Below, in pieces: positions 54,801-63,661 of a stretch of DNA of 64,000 bases. The stretch spans positions 97,392,820-97,456,819 of the forward strand of contig CM023450.1 in NCBI GenBank assembly GCA_013339765.2, given 5' to 3'. The notes under the pieces are model-generated. The model did no database searches. It had not been told where the DNA came from and saw only the letters and a program-made list of their open reading frames with translations. Every line of letters begins with the position of its first letter. The first letter of the stretch is position 1. This stretch comes from Haemaphysalis longicornis (taxonomy: Eukaryota > Arthropoda > Arachnida > Ixodida > Ixodidae). The position numbers were made by a program, and so were the translations under genes.

Positions 54801-57800
54801 GTGTGAGGTTGAAATAAGTTCCAAATGGGAGGAGTGAGCTGCATATTTTGGATGCTACAATTCACTAGAGAGTCGTAACAAATAACGTACCCTATGCTCC
54901 AAAGAGATGCCCTGTAGTGCAATAGTGGTAGTACCTAAATAGGTAGCATGCCTTTGCATTACGCAGCCTGTGTAGCCTACTGCACTCCACTGGCTGTAGT
55001 GCTGCAGTTGCATTTTCCTACTGCAGCACATTTAATCAGCCAATGAGCAGCAGCGATTACTCGGTAACTGCTTAGCATAGCGTAAAAAGTGCATTTCTTA
55101 GCAATCTCAAGGTAGTTTTAACTGTGATAGGACATGACATTACTGAAGAGGGTGGTGAATAAACCTGCAAGCGGCCCTTCCCCTTGCCACCCCTCCATCC
55201 CTTTCCTCATTCTCATTAAGGCTCCAAAATTGTCTGACAGCCTTGTTGATTGGAAACTGTGTGCTCTAGCCTCGATCAATTTACAATTTTCCACACGATT
55301 TCTATGGGGGTGCATAAATTTCAGGGGAGTGGGGGCTTGGTGTCTTGCCTCAGAAACTGGGATCAAAGCTTTTCTTGCCCTAGCTGTTGCCACTGCTTGT
55401 GTAACAGTGCTGAATACCACTGTTTTTTTTTTTTTTTGCACCTCTTGCAGGGTTCTTGGAACACAAAATACGTGGCTGTCCGTTTCAGTGACCATGCCTT
55501 TTGCGGCCTTCTTTGTCTACCATATCCAGTACTTGAACTTTGTGCATTTTGACTATGGGTACAACATGAAAGCCAACGTGATTACTGGTGAGCACCGCCG
55601 ACCCGTTCCCTTATTTGCATGTGCGATTACTGTCCCATTAAAGTGTCTGCGGACGACTTTCACATTTTTATGCATCTGTCGTGCAAGAAATTCCCGAGGG
55701 GGAATTCCAACTGTTCTCTTGAGAGGCGTAAATAATCCTCAGAGAGCCATGAAGGGCCCTCATTGCTGCGCCTACATGAACAAGATTTTCCTACCGTGGC
55801 CTTTAATTGTTCACCTAGCAACACACACCTCCACCCCCGTCTCGATTGCAGGGCTGCTCAACTCGCTGGGCTGGCTGGGCTGGTGCTGGCTGCAGAGGCG
55901 ACGCGGCTATGTCTGGCGCGGCGTCCTGGTGGTGGTGGTGCTGGATGCCTTGCTGCTGTTGGAGCTGGGTGACTTCCCCCCGTGGCGCTTCCTGGTGGAC
56001 GCTCACGCCTTGTGGCACCTGGGCACGGCACCACTGCCCCTGCTGTGGTACAGGTACGACGGCACAGATTGATTGATTCTGGGGTTTAACGCGCCGACGC
56101 AACGCAGGCGATGAGGCGCGTCGTAGGGGTGGATTAATTTGCACCTGGGGATCTTATCGTGCGCCGAAATTCGTACACAGGGCGTTTTTGCTTTTCGCCT
56201 CCATCAAAGGGCCGCCGCGGCCGGGAATCGAACCCGCGACCTCGTGCTCAGCAGCGCAACGCCTTAGCCTCTGAGCCACCGCGGCGGGTTACGACAGCAC
56301 AGCAGGTTGGCAATTGCGGGGCGTTGCAGTTTTCATCGCAGCTAGCTGTAGGTGGCTTCTGCTGGCACTGCTGAACAGCACTGCCACAAAATGTGGCAAC
56401 ATAGCTTCCCTGGTTGTCTGCCAATTTGTAATGCGTACATGGAAAAGTTAAAATAACAGTGCTTGACACAATTTTGGGCACACTTGACACTGGTTCACTT
56501 CAGTGCACTAGTTCATCCCACGGAGCAAGAATAAGACAGGAGGGGAAACGAGGCTTGCTAGCGCGGTTAGATAATGTCACAAGCGCTCGTCATAAGTTAA
56601 ACTAGCGGCATCTGCCGCGGGTGAAGAAACTGCATGGCCACCGTGATCGGCATTTCACTGTGCAGCCAGGAATGAATTGCGGCCGCTATCATTTCGTCCA
56701 TCAGGTGCCGCTACCCTCTCCTTCTCTGTCGCAACGACGAAGGTTTGCTGTCCGTGTTGGTTTTCATTGTGGCATTATCAGGTCGCTCACCCGCACTTGC
56801 CACAATGGGCCATTTCGCTTCCTATATATTCTTGCTCCGTGGTTCATCCTAACAGACGAGGAGGACGTGCCTGAAACACCATCCACTGTGTGTGAAGTCG
56901 CTTAAAACTTTCTGGTCCAAAGAGTCTCTCATGGAGGCTGCGTTCAGCCCAGTCAATACCAGACTGCTCCATTCGCCATTGCACTCGGTGGTATGATGAG
57001 TATCGTTTGTGAACACAACACCCATCACCGTGTAAGTGTGCCCTGTGCTTTTGTGGCTACTGTTTCGTGTCACGTGGGCTGGCCACTGCTATTCTTTGCC
57101 ACAGGTTTTTGAGGTTGCGGACTTATCCTAGCTCCCACATCATTTTCCTTGGGCGTCTTGCACTGTCTTTGGCAACTGTTATGTGACTGCCTTATGTGAC
57201 TTATGTGACTGCCTGCGCTGCCAACAATGGAGGTACGGAAGACAGTACCAAAGATGGCATGCAACGAGACACAAATGGAAGGAGTGAGCTGCAAATTTTG
57301 GATGCTACAATTCACTAGAGAGTCGTAACAAATAACGCATGCTCCAAAGAGATGCCCTGAAGTGCAATAGTGGTAGTATCTAGATAGGTAGCATACCTTT
57401 GCAGTACGCTGCCTGGGTAGCCTACTGTGTTCCACTGGCTGCAGTGCTGCAGTTTCATTTTCCTACTGCAGCATGTTTAATCAGCCAATGAGCAGCAGCG
57501 ATTACTCGGTAACTGCTTAGCATAGCGTAAAAAGTGCATTTCTTAGCAATCTCAAGGTAGTTTTAACTGTGATAGGACATGACATTACTGAAGAGGGTGG
57601 TGAATAAACCTGCAAGTGGCCCTACCCCTTGCCACCCCTCCATTCCTTTCCTCATGCTCATTAAGGCTCCAAAATTGTCTGACAGCTTTGTTGATTGGCA
57701 ACTGTGTGCTCTAGCCTCGATCAATTTACAATTTTCCACACGATTTCTATGGGAGTGCATAAAATTTCTGGGGGAGAAGAATAGGGGGGGAGGGGGTGTG

Positions 57801-60800
57801 TCTTGCCTCAGAAACTGTGATCAAAGCTTTTCTTGCCCTAGCTGTTGCCACTGCTTGTTTAACAGTGCTGAATACCACTGTTTTCTTTTGCACCTCTCGC
57901 AGGGTTCTTGGAACACAAAATACGTGGCTGTCCGTTTCAGTGACCATGCCTTTTGCGGCCTTCTTTGTCTACCATATCCAGTACTTGAACTTTGTGCATT
58001 TTGACTATGGGTACAACATGAAAGCCAACGTGATTACTGGTGAGCACCGCCTACCCGTCCCCTTCTTTGCATGTGCGATTGCTGTCCCATTAAAGTGTCT
58101 GCGGATGACTTTCACGTTTTTCTGCACTCTGTCGTGCCAGAAATTCCCGAGGGGGAATTCCTACTGTTCTCTTGAGGGGCGTAAATAATCTTCAGAGAGC
58201 CGGGAAGGGCCCTCATTTCTACGCCTACATGCACAAGATTTTCCTACCGTGGCCTTTAATTGTTCACCTAGCAACACACACCTCCACCCCCGTCTCGATT
58301 GCAGGGCTGCTCAACTCGCTGGGCTGGCTGGGCTGGTGCTGGCTGCAGAGGCGACGCGGCTATGTCTGGCGCGGCGTCCTCGTGGTGGTGGTGCTGGATG
58401 CCTTGCTGCTGCTGGAGCTGGGCGACTTCCCCCCGTGGCGCTTCCTGGTGGACGCTCACGCCCTGTGGCACCTGGGCACGGCACCACTGCCCCTGCTGTG
58501 GTACAGGTACGACGGCACAGCATACCCTAGGCGGGTTGGCGCTTGCGTGGTGTTGCACTTTTCAGCGCAGCTAGCTGTAGGTGGCTTCTGCTGGCACTGC
58601 TGAACAGCACTGCCGCAAAATGTGGCAACATAGCTTCCCTGGTTGTCTGCCAATTTGTAATGCGTACACTGAAAAGTTAAAATAACAGTGCTTGACACAA
58701 TTTTGGGCACATTTGACACTGGTTTGACACCTCAGTGCACTAGTTCATCCCACGGAGCAAGAATAAGACAGGAGGGGAAATGAGGCTTGCTAGCGCGGCC
58801 AGATAATGTCACAAGCGCTCGTCATAAGTTAAGCTAGCGGCATCGGCCGTGGGTGAAGAAACTGCGTGGCCACCGCGATCGGCATTTCACTGTGCAGCCA
58901 CGGAATGAATTGCGGCCGCTGTCATTTCGTCCATCAGGTGCCGCTACCCTCTCCTTCTCTGTCGCAACGACGAGGTTTTGCTGTCCGTGTTGGTTTTCAT
59001 TGTGGCATTATCAGGTCGCTCACCCGCGCTTGCCACAATGGGCCATTTCGCCTCCTATATATTCTTGCTCCGTGGTTCATCCTAACAGACGAGGAGGACG
59101 TGCCTGAAACACCATCCACTGTGTGTGAAGTCGCTTAAAAGTTGCTACCAAAACTTTCTGGTCCGAAGAGTCTCTCATGGAGGCTTCGTTCAGCCCAGTC
59201 AATACCAGACTGCTCCATTCGCACATTGCACTCGGTGGTCATATGATGAGTATAGTTTGTGAACACAACGCCATCACCGTGTAAGTGTGCCCTGTGCTTT
59301 GTGGCTACGTTTCGTTGTCAACGTGGGCTGGCCACTGCTATTCTTTGCCACAGGTTTTTTGAGGTGCGGACTCATCCTAGCTCCCACATCATTTTCCTTG
59401 GGCACCTTGCGCTGTCTTTGGCAACTGTTCTTCTAGCTGAAAACATGCGAACATGCTGGCACGACCTGATGGGCCCGCTGCTCGGTGCTATGCAAACTGT
59501 GTCTCTCATTTTGTATTCTCTCTCCTGTTACCATTGCTCCTTGCACGATTTTAGGTTGCACATTCCCATTACAAAGTACCTTTTCCCAATCCCTCATTAT
59601 GCCCCATTCCCAGTCCTTGCTTCGAGGCACACGGCGTGCAATGTGCAAGAGGCAAGGGATTTTTTCTGCGATGCACTCAAATACAACACAATATCGTGAC
59701 AGTGTTTTGTGAACAGCTGTACTGCAGAAGCAGGCCAACCTCTGTGCCTGGGCAGTTAGAAATATTGTTACGACACATTTGATACACTCGCCGTAAAGAG
59801 TTCTCTAGATGCACTGTGCCGAAGTGGGATCGTCATCAAGGTGGGAAGATTTTGCAGTGACGCGCGTGTAGTTCGGTCCCTTGCTTGCGTGGCGCTTTCT
59901 TCTACTGTGCATTCTGTAAAAAGCAACTTGTGAATAAGTACTGTAAATACACTTCTATAGATGCCGCTTTACCTCGTATCAAGATTTATGGGCCAATAGC
60001 ATTTCCAACTCCGGTCGTGGTGGCATTCTGCCACACTGCTTGAACTCTTGATGTAAGAAGTCCATTTGAAATTTTCCACCTAAACTCAAGATGTGCTGCC
60101 GACTGTTCCTGCCATTTGTTCGGTGTAGCAAAGAAAGAAACAAAGAAGGTCGTCCTGTCTACTTCCTCTAGAGCAGTGCATCATTTCAGGCAATGCATTC
60201 ATACTGAATGATGTAACCATCGCTTCCAACTCTGCAGCATACTCAGGACATCACCACCTGTGTGGACTTTTGATACCAGCTCATACACTGCTGTCTAGCC
60301 CCGGCCACATTTCACCAAAATGTGAAGGGCCACCTCTTTCGTGCTCTTCCGCATCAGAGGATGTTTGGGGAGAGGGCACGACCTTCGCACCCGAAGCTTG
60401 CAGTAATGTCATCCATGCCTTATGCCGCTAGTATGTGTATTCTGTGCATTTACCTCTGGTAATTTGCAATGTGTGTACTGATAATGAAGTAGCGAAACAA
60501 ACAGCAATAAGCCTGCTTGATCACTTCTCTTGTCCCTCTTTCCTGCGTCTCCTCTGCCCAGGTTTCTGATTGATGACAGCCTGTATGAACTGCACAAGGG
60601 GAAACGTGCTGGGAAGGCTACAAACGGACCCAGTCCGTGGCCCACGACAGGTGACGGCAATGGAGAGAAAGCGGCGAAAAACGACACCAATGGTGAAAAG
60701 TCAGCGACGAGCCAGTGTTCATCGTGTCAAAAACACGAAGAGTTAGTAGTGCCTTTATTTTTTTTGGTGGGGGAGGGGGGGGTGCTTGCATGTGTGCTTG

Positions 60801-60892
60801 GCCTTTGCAAGGGCTTTCTGAGAACTGGAGAGAAAGAAGTTCAAACTTACTTGCACATGTTAAGCAGGCAGAGAGTGTTAACTAAATCTTGA
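42531..60892 (+). CDS. PGAP3: PGAP3 / Per1-like orthologue, whole gene span
   Basis: PGAP3 is a Golgi seven-helix membrane enzyme of the CREST superfamily. It removes the unsaturated sn-2 fatty acid of GPI anchors so that a saturated chain can replace it. Seven exon types join in phase to 424 residues (vertebrate forms are about 320). Visible parts: signal peptide 15-36, cysteine-rich lumenal region with an NCT glycosylation site at 56, VPQFHGK at 103-109, S169 and H173 in FWSAVFHARD, D184 in KLDYYCA, FDYGYN at 235-240, and D297, H299 and H303 in DAHALWH. The Ser/His/Asp/HxxxH set is the CREST metal-site pattern and is complete. Exon 4 and the exon 5-6 block each occur twice in tandem. The C-terminal tail is longer and more hydrophilic than usual. 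Confidence 0.94.
43137..43234. repeat. Short imperfect hairpin
   Basis: CTCCCTAGCAGGAGTAAAT is inverted, with gaps, as ATTTACTCTTGGGAG, and GGCTGGGGCCAGCTAG pairs with the CTAGCTGGGACCGGCTGG-type inner arm. About 98 bases in PGAP3 intron 1. Confidence 0.55.
43235..44124. other. PGAP3 intron 1, nothing recognised
   Basis: A 121-codon plus-strand open frame at 43743-44108 has no recognisable domain and no splice link to PGAP3. No repeat family recognised. Confidence 0.5.
44125..44222 (+). repeat. LINE 3' end with GATGAT tail
   Basis: GGACAATTGGAGATTAATGG, then AGGCCTTTGCCCTGCAGTGG, then GTGATGATGATGATG. Same family as 34715-34810 but on the plus strand. It lies in PGAP3 intron 1. Confidence 0.65.
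44854..45006 (+). CDS. PGAP3: PGAP3 exon 2
   Basis: Codes for residues 110-160: WPFWRFYGIQEPASVVFSIL then NGVFHVWMWRKFRKVVPPSA and a shorter tail. WPF.RF.G.QEPASV..S.LNG is the start of the membrane domain and the first helix in Per1-like proteins. Acceptor CACCTGCAG, donor GTG/GTGAGT, both phase 0. Confidence 0.95.
45190..45392 (-). repeat. tRNA-derived SINE, family 2, with intact tRNA-like head
   Basis: Read on the minus strand: TCCTGGTTAGCTCAGTTGGT (acceptor, A box, D arm), then GGTCCTGGGTTCGAATCC (T arm, B box), then ACCAGGA. The seven-base acceptor arms TCCTGGT and ACCAGGA pair fully and the D arm pairs, but the anticodon loop is irregular (a C where the invariant U33 should be). A body follows (GACGAATTTTTCCTTAACTG). 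I therefore call a SINE and not a functional tRNA gene. It lies in PGAP3 intron 2. Confidence 0.75.
46043..46105 (+). CDS. PGAP3: PGAP3 exon 3 (catalytic Ser/His motif)
   Basis: Codes for residues 161-181: LSINAWFWSAVFHARDTPLT then E. NAWFWS.VFH.RD..LTE is the most diagnostic Per1-like motif and carries S169 and H173 of the CREST site. Acceptor TTTCAG after a pyrimidine tract, donor GTAGGA, both phase 0. Confidence 0.97.
46359..47865. mobile_element. TIR element with nested second TIR element
   Basis: The outer ends TAGGATTGTTCGTTTTC and GAAAACGAACAACCCTA are inverted. ATATGGG flanks both sides (about 46352 and 47867), a 7-8 base target duplication. Inside it lies the element at 46591-47328. 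Poly-G runs occur at about 46490, 46650 and 47225. No transposase is recognised. It lies in PGAP3 intron 3. Confidence 0.75.
46591..47328. mobile_element. Inner MITE with TTACCGTAAAATACCGA ends
   Basis: The left end TTACCGTAAAATACCGAGCA continues to AGCGCCCCCC; the right end reads GGGGGGCGCTTGATCGGTAT then TTTACGGG, its inverse. About 740 bases, no coding. It is inserted within the element at 46359-47865. Confidence 0.75.
48156..51459 (+). repeat. Tandem duplication A, copy 1 (contains PGAP3 exon 4a)
   Basis: Begins TTGCACAGCAGCTC and matches 51627-54252 through exon 4, both introns' flanks and into a hAT-like element, ending at CGAAATGTGGTACA. Differences are scattered single bases and small indels, plus a stretch (about 50255-50728, including the left hAT end) present only in copy 1. 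A family-1 SINE fragment sits at the junction with copy 2. Confidence 0.9.
48967..49028 (+). CDS. PGAP3: PGAP3 exon 4, copy a
   Basis: Codes for residues 182-201 plus two bases: KLDYYCAFSVVLYSLYSLCM. K(L/M)DYFCA is the conserved block that follows LTE and contains D184. Acceptor GTAACAG, donor ATGAG/GTAAGC, start phase 0, end phase 2, length 62. The sequence is identical to exon 4b. Because 62 is not a multiple of three, splicing both copies into one mRNA would break the frame. Confidence 0.93.
51461..51626 (-). repeat. tRNA-derived SINE, family 1, copy 5, truncated at the duplication junction
   Basis: GATTGATTG tail, GTTTAACGCG, GGAGGGCTCCGGATTAATTT, GCGCCGAAATCTCG and CCTCCATCAGAAAAACGGCC, then stops abruptly where duplication copy 2 begins (TTGCACAGCAGCTC). 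The tRNA-like head is missing. Its position exactly at the join makes it a breakpoint marker. Confidence 0.9.
51627..54252 (+). repeat. Tandem duplication A, copy 2 (contains PGAP3 exon 4b)
   Basis: Colinear with 48156-51459. It lacks the segment equal to about 50255-50728, the join reading CCCAAATTTG/ACGCG. After CGAAATGTGGTACA it continues into unique sequence where copy 1 has the SINE. Confidence 0.9.
52440..52501 (+). CDS. PGAP3: PGAP3 exon 4, copy b
   Basis: Second intact copy of exon 4, with the same 62 bases and the same donor; the acceptor is ATAACAG in place of GTAACAG. It lies in a tandem duplicate of about 2.6 kb that keeps both flanking introns. It can be used only instead of copy a, given the exon phase. 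It also lies between the two ends of a hAT-like element (50304-54603). It may be a real duplicate or a second haplotype placed in tandem. Confidence 0.9.
55451..55587 (+). CDS. PGAP3: PGAP3 exon 5, copy a
   Basis: Codes for residues 202-247 plus one base. After the split Arg codon it reads VLGTQNTWLSVSVTMPFAAF, then FVYHIQYLNFVHFDYGYNMK and ANVIT. It contains one membrane helix and the conserved FDYGYN. Acceptor CTTGCAG after a T-rich tract, donor TG/GTGAGC, start phase 2, end phase 1. Confidence 0.94.
55852..56053 (+). CDS. PGAP3: PGAP3 exon 6, copy a (HxxxH motif)
   Basis: Codes for residues 248-314 plus two bases. It reads GLLNSLGWLGWCWLQRRRGY and continues through a strongly hydrophobic helix to LLLLELGDFPPWRFLVDAHA and LWHLGTAPLPLLWY. 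D297, H299 and H303 (DAHALWH) complete the CREST site. Acceptor GATTGCAG, donor CAG/GTACGA, start phase 1, end phase 2. A SINE lies just 3' of it (56066-56288). Confidence 0.95.
56066..56288 (-). repeat. tRNA-derived SINE, family 1, copy 6, with head
   Basis: Full-length or nearly so: GATTGATTCTGGGGTTTAAC, GCGCCGAAATTCG, GGGAATCGAACCCGCGACCT (B box), GCGCAACGCCTTAGCCTCTG and AGCCACCGCGGCGGG (A-box side). The duplicate B copy 2 has no SINE here, and the flanks TACGACGGCACAG and TACGACAGCACAG are the target duplication. Confidence 0.95.
57903..58039 (+). CDS. PGAP3: PGAP3 exon 5, copy b
   Basis: Second intact copy of exon 5 in a tandem duplicate (about 57274-59428). The encoded residues are identical to copy a, with the same donor; the acceptor reads CTCGCAG. 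The exon 5-6 block enters and leaves in phase 2, so using one block, the other, or both in series would all stay in frame. Both in series would repeat two or more membrane helices. Confidence 0.92.
58305..58506 (+). CDS. PGAP3: PGAP3 exon 6, copy b
   Basis: Second intact copy of exon 6, encoding the same residues as copy a with only silent base differences (for example in the run of Val codons, in one Leu codon and in an Ala-Leu pair). Donor CAG/GTACGA is retained. It lacks the SINE that follows copy a. Confidence 0.93.
59429..60561. other. Rest of PGAP3 intron 6, nothing recognised
   Basis: Single-copy intron sequence up to exon 7. A 146-codon chance frame (59259-59699) partly overlaps it and has no domain. 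Confidence 0.5.
60562..60892 (+). CDS. PGAP3: PGAP3 exon 7 (terminal, C-terminal tail)
   Basis: Codes for residues 315-424. It starts RFLIDDSLYELHKGKR, matching the last helix end of Per1-like proteins (F.. DDSLYLLKE). A hydrophilic tail with GDGNGEKAAKNDTNGEK follows, then CSSC, then a stretch translated from a T-run and G-run that looks more like non-coding DNA, before TGA at 60890-60892. No good donor is visible, so the stop is taken as the gene end. The first 40 or so residues are secure; the last 40 are doubtful. Confidence 0.75.
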
Positions 60893-61368
60893 CATTGCAG
60901 TATTATTAGCTCATCAGATAGGTCGGTTACTTCAGCTACATCACTAAAATTTGGTACCACATGTGCCTTCAGTGTTGGTAGATTCAGGGTGACCATTTGT
61001 GGGTAGGTGGCATGAAATAGGAATTGTCGTGCCTAGGGAGAGAACAGGGGGTTGAATAGTGGGCTTACCAGGACCTCAGACCCCTCATGTGTCTCGTGTG
61101 CCTTGGTACTTGCTCGAGTTTTTATGTGCAGTTTCAGCTGTGGTGGTGTGCAAGCAAACTAAACCCTGAATAGCTCGCAAAGGATGTGTGCTATTTGATT
61201 TGCAGCCCATCTCTGCTCAAAGTATTCAACTTTAGCCACCAAACATTCTAAAGTGTGAACTGTTGTTACGAATCAAAGTTGCCACTCGAAACATAAGAGC
61301 TCAGCATGCGCTCCTATGTTTGCTTTTTTTCGCATGGCGTGGACAATGCAGGGTGATCTGAAGACTCC
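60893..61368. other. Sequence downstream of PGAP3 stop
   Basis: Probably 3' untranslated or intergenic. No close AATAAA signal is evident; the first clear one I see is near 62441, within an A-rich stretch. No repeat is recognised. Confidence 0.4.
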
Positions 61369-61928
61369 TTAGAGGGGTACTGACACCAATTTTCAGGGCT
61401 GATATTATTGTACAGTTCGTTTCCTTTACCCACCAGGATACCCTGCGTAAAGTATGAACAGCATGCGTCACGTGGAACATATCCTAAATTTATTGCAAAT
61501 GTAGCACCGACGAGACTGCTGTGCTGGAGGCTTCCACCGAAATCAACATCATGTGACATCAGGGTGTGGTAGAGCAAACGAGGTGACGTAGCCGCGTGCT
61601 TCCCTACTCCGTGATGTCCACCCGGAATCCGGCCAATGGCAAGGCGCAACCGTCTGGCGCGTGGATGGAGCGTCACAGGTTTTCGCATACCCACGTGATA
61701 GCGCCGGCCCTGTTCAGTGGAAACCATGACGTCCTAGCGTACGTTTGGCCGCCCGCAAACTGCGGGCTTTTTGAAACGGTAGCCATTGACGGCGGTTTTC
61801 GCTGCGTTATAGTACCTCATTTATCGTCCGCTGATGTATTTGAACTACTGTTTCATGATAGTTAGCCCTGTAGGCATCGATCTAAGCAAGAAAAACGATG
61901 TACAAATTTGGTGTCAGTACTCTTTTAA
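61369..61928. mobile_element. MITE with TTAGAGGGGTACTGACACC ends
   Basis: The left end TTAGAGGGGTACTGACACCA and the right end TGGTGTCAGTACTCTTTTAA are inverted. The 560-base interior is non-coding. It lies downstream of PGAP3. Confidence 0.75.
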
Positions 61929-62033
61929 GAGTGCATAAGCACAGATACAAAAGGAAACTTTGCTCTGTGAGAAAACTGAGGACACTTTATATGACATCAG
62001 TCCGCCGTAGTGTAAGTCTGTCTAGAGTCGAAC

Positions 62034-62099
62034 AAGCACATAGTTTCCACCTTCAATCCACTTACTTAAGTGGATTGCAGGTGGAAACTGTATGTGCTT
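62034..62099. repeat. Compact hairpin, about 31-bp arms
   Basis: The arm AAGCACATAGTTTCCACCTT, then CAATCCACTT, is followed by a loop of about 4 bases and the inverse AAGTGGATTG, then CAGGTGGAAACTGTATGTGC and TT. There is one 2-base bulge and one mismatch. The size fits a microRNA-like precursor, or a tiny snap-back MITE. Confidence 0.7.
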
Positions 62100-62744
62100 C
62101 GGCACCACATGTTCATGTTGTGCCAAAAATTATATTTGCACAGGGCTGCACATTTTTTTAGGGCAATAAGTTCCAACTTAGACTGTTATTAAGTGGATGT
62201 GTGCAAATATCAAGTATCAAATTTGGAACTGTAAATAGAACAGGAATATTCCCCCCAGAAAAGTGAAACCAGACTAACAATCAAATTGGAAATTTTTAAA
62301 TGTGAATACTTTTGCTTTAGTGTGCACAAAGCTTCTGGAACATAGCTACAAGAAAAAGAATAACAGCTTAGGCAGTCAGGATTTAACTCATCTTAGTGTT
62401 CATCTGCTAGTTCTAGTAACAAAATGGTTCATACATTAAAAATAAAAGGCAAGGTGGCAAAGTAGAGAGACAAAGATTGGGCATTCAGTGCCATGAAGCA
62501 GTGTGGGCTCCGTATTATACCATGAACACAGGAAGTTTATTACTAGCTGCAGTTCCTCCAGTCATAGAAAAAGGCTGGTACGACCAGTGCCTTACTGCAA
62601 GCTTTGCCAACTAGTTACAACTCTTGATTCCTCTGACATCACTGTACTGACAGGGAACCACTTTTCTGCTTCCAAATTTTGCACAAGTTCTCTACGTCAG
62701 CCAACGTGCTTCAGAGTTGTTTCGCACAAGGCTTGCATCTGTTA

Positions 62745-62782
62745 GGCCTTTTTGCACAGCTTCAGCGTTGTGCAAAAAGGCC
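62745..62782. repeat. Small hairpin GGCCTTTTTGCAC
   Basis: GGCCTTTTTGCACA and TGTGCAAAAAGGCC are perfect inverses separated by ten bases. A related perfect hairpin (GCTTTTTTGCACGA with TCGTGCAAAAAAGC) occurs at 49655-49690, with a decayed counterpart near 53133, and a half-site near 18452. Confidence 0.7.
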
Positions 62783-63074
62783 AACCCAGAGGGGCAGGCC
62801 TTGCAAGGAAGCTTTAAAGTGTGCGTGTTGTGCAGCAGAGCCAGTTTTTATTATTCGTAAATTTTGGATATTCGACACTTTGAATACGTTTAACACTATT
62901 TGCGAAGTATTCAAAGTTTTCATTGTTCACATGCCTCTATTAATAATAAGCAGTAGTAGTCAATGCTTGGTGCTCAAGCTACACTGAAAGCTCAGGACAA
63001 TTATCACTAAAACAAGGGGTTCTGGTTGGTGGTGGCACAAGCAAGGTTCTCGGAGTTTCGAGGCCACGCAGCCA

Positions 63075-63302
63075 CTAAGCCGTGGCTCCATGGCTAAGGT
63101 GTTCTGCTGCTAAGCCCAAGAATGTGGGTTTGATTCCTGGCCGTGGCGGCCGCTTTTCTGATGGAAGCAAAAAGCAAAAACGCCCATGTGTTCGAGATTT
63201 CGGTGCACGTTAAAGAACCCCAGGTGGTCAAAATTAATCCGGAGCCCTCCACTACGTCCGTAACCTGTGGTTTCGGCGCGTTAAACCCCATAATCAATCA
63301 TT
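63075..63302 (+). repeat. tRNA-derived SINE, family 1, copy 7 (opposite orientation)
   Basis: Read on the plus strand: TGGCTCCATGGCTAAGGTG (A box), GGGTTTGATTCCTGGCCGTG (B box), CTTTTCTGATGGAAGC, GAGATTTCGGTGCACGTTAA, GGAGCCCTCCACTAC, GCGCGTTAAACCCC and an AATCAATCATTCA tail. This is the only copy with the tRNA-like head on the plus strand. Confidence 0.92.
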
Positions 63303-63661
63303 CATCGTATAGCCACTAAGCTGACTAGGGAGCACTTCATTTCAGTGCCTAGAGAAATTGGGAACTGAGTGGCTGGAGAAGAAAATTGCAAAAAAAAAAA
63401 AAGACAAATACCGGTAGTTGAGACATTTTTTGTACTAGAATTGCTCAAGTCGTACATTGCGAAAACAGAACTTGTGAAGCCTGAGTTTTTTTAGAATGAA
63501 CTTGTTTCTATACTTGGCCTTAACGATGACTTCGTTATCTGTGTGATAAGTAAAAAACAAGAGCGCCTGTGTGCCGAACTGTGCGCCAAAGCTCAAATGT
63601 CCCCATGTAATGTCCCCATAAAGTGGACCTCAATGTGACAGCGTGCCCGTTCACTTTTCTA

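Larger units (their letters stand above)
54822..57180 (+). repeat. Tandem duplication B, copy 1 (contains PGAP3 exons 5a, 6a)
   Basis: Starts near AAATGGGAGGAGTGAGCTGC and matches 57274-59428 through both exons and all introns, ending near CTTTGGCAACTGTT. The SINE at 56066-56288 is present only here. Other differences are single bases and short indels, including different T-run lengths before exon 5. Confidence 0.92.
57274..59428 (+). repeat. Tandem duplication B, copy 2 (contains PGAP3 exons 5b, 6b)
   Basis: Colinear with copy 1 except for the absent SINE and small indels. The unit join near 57200-57270 carries a short direct repeat (TTATGTGACTGCC). Introns are as similar as exons, so the duplication (or haplotype split) is recent. 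Confidence 0.92.
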
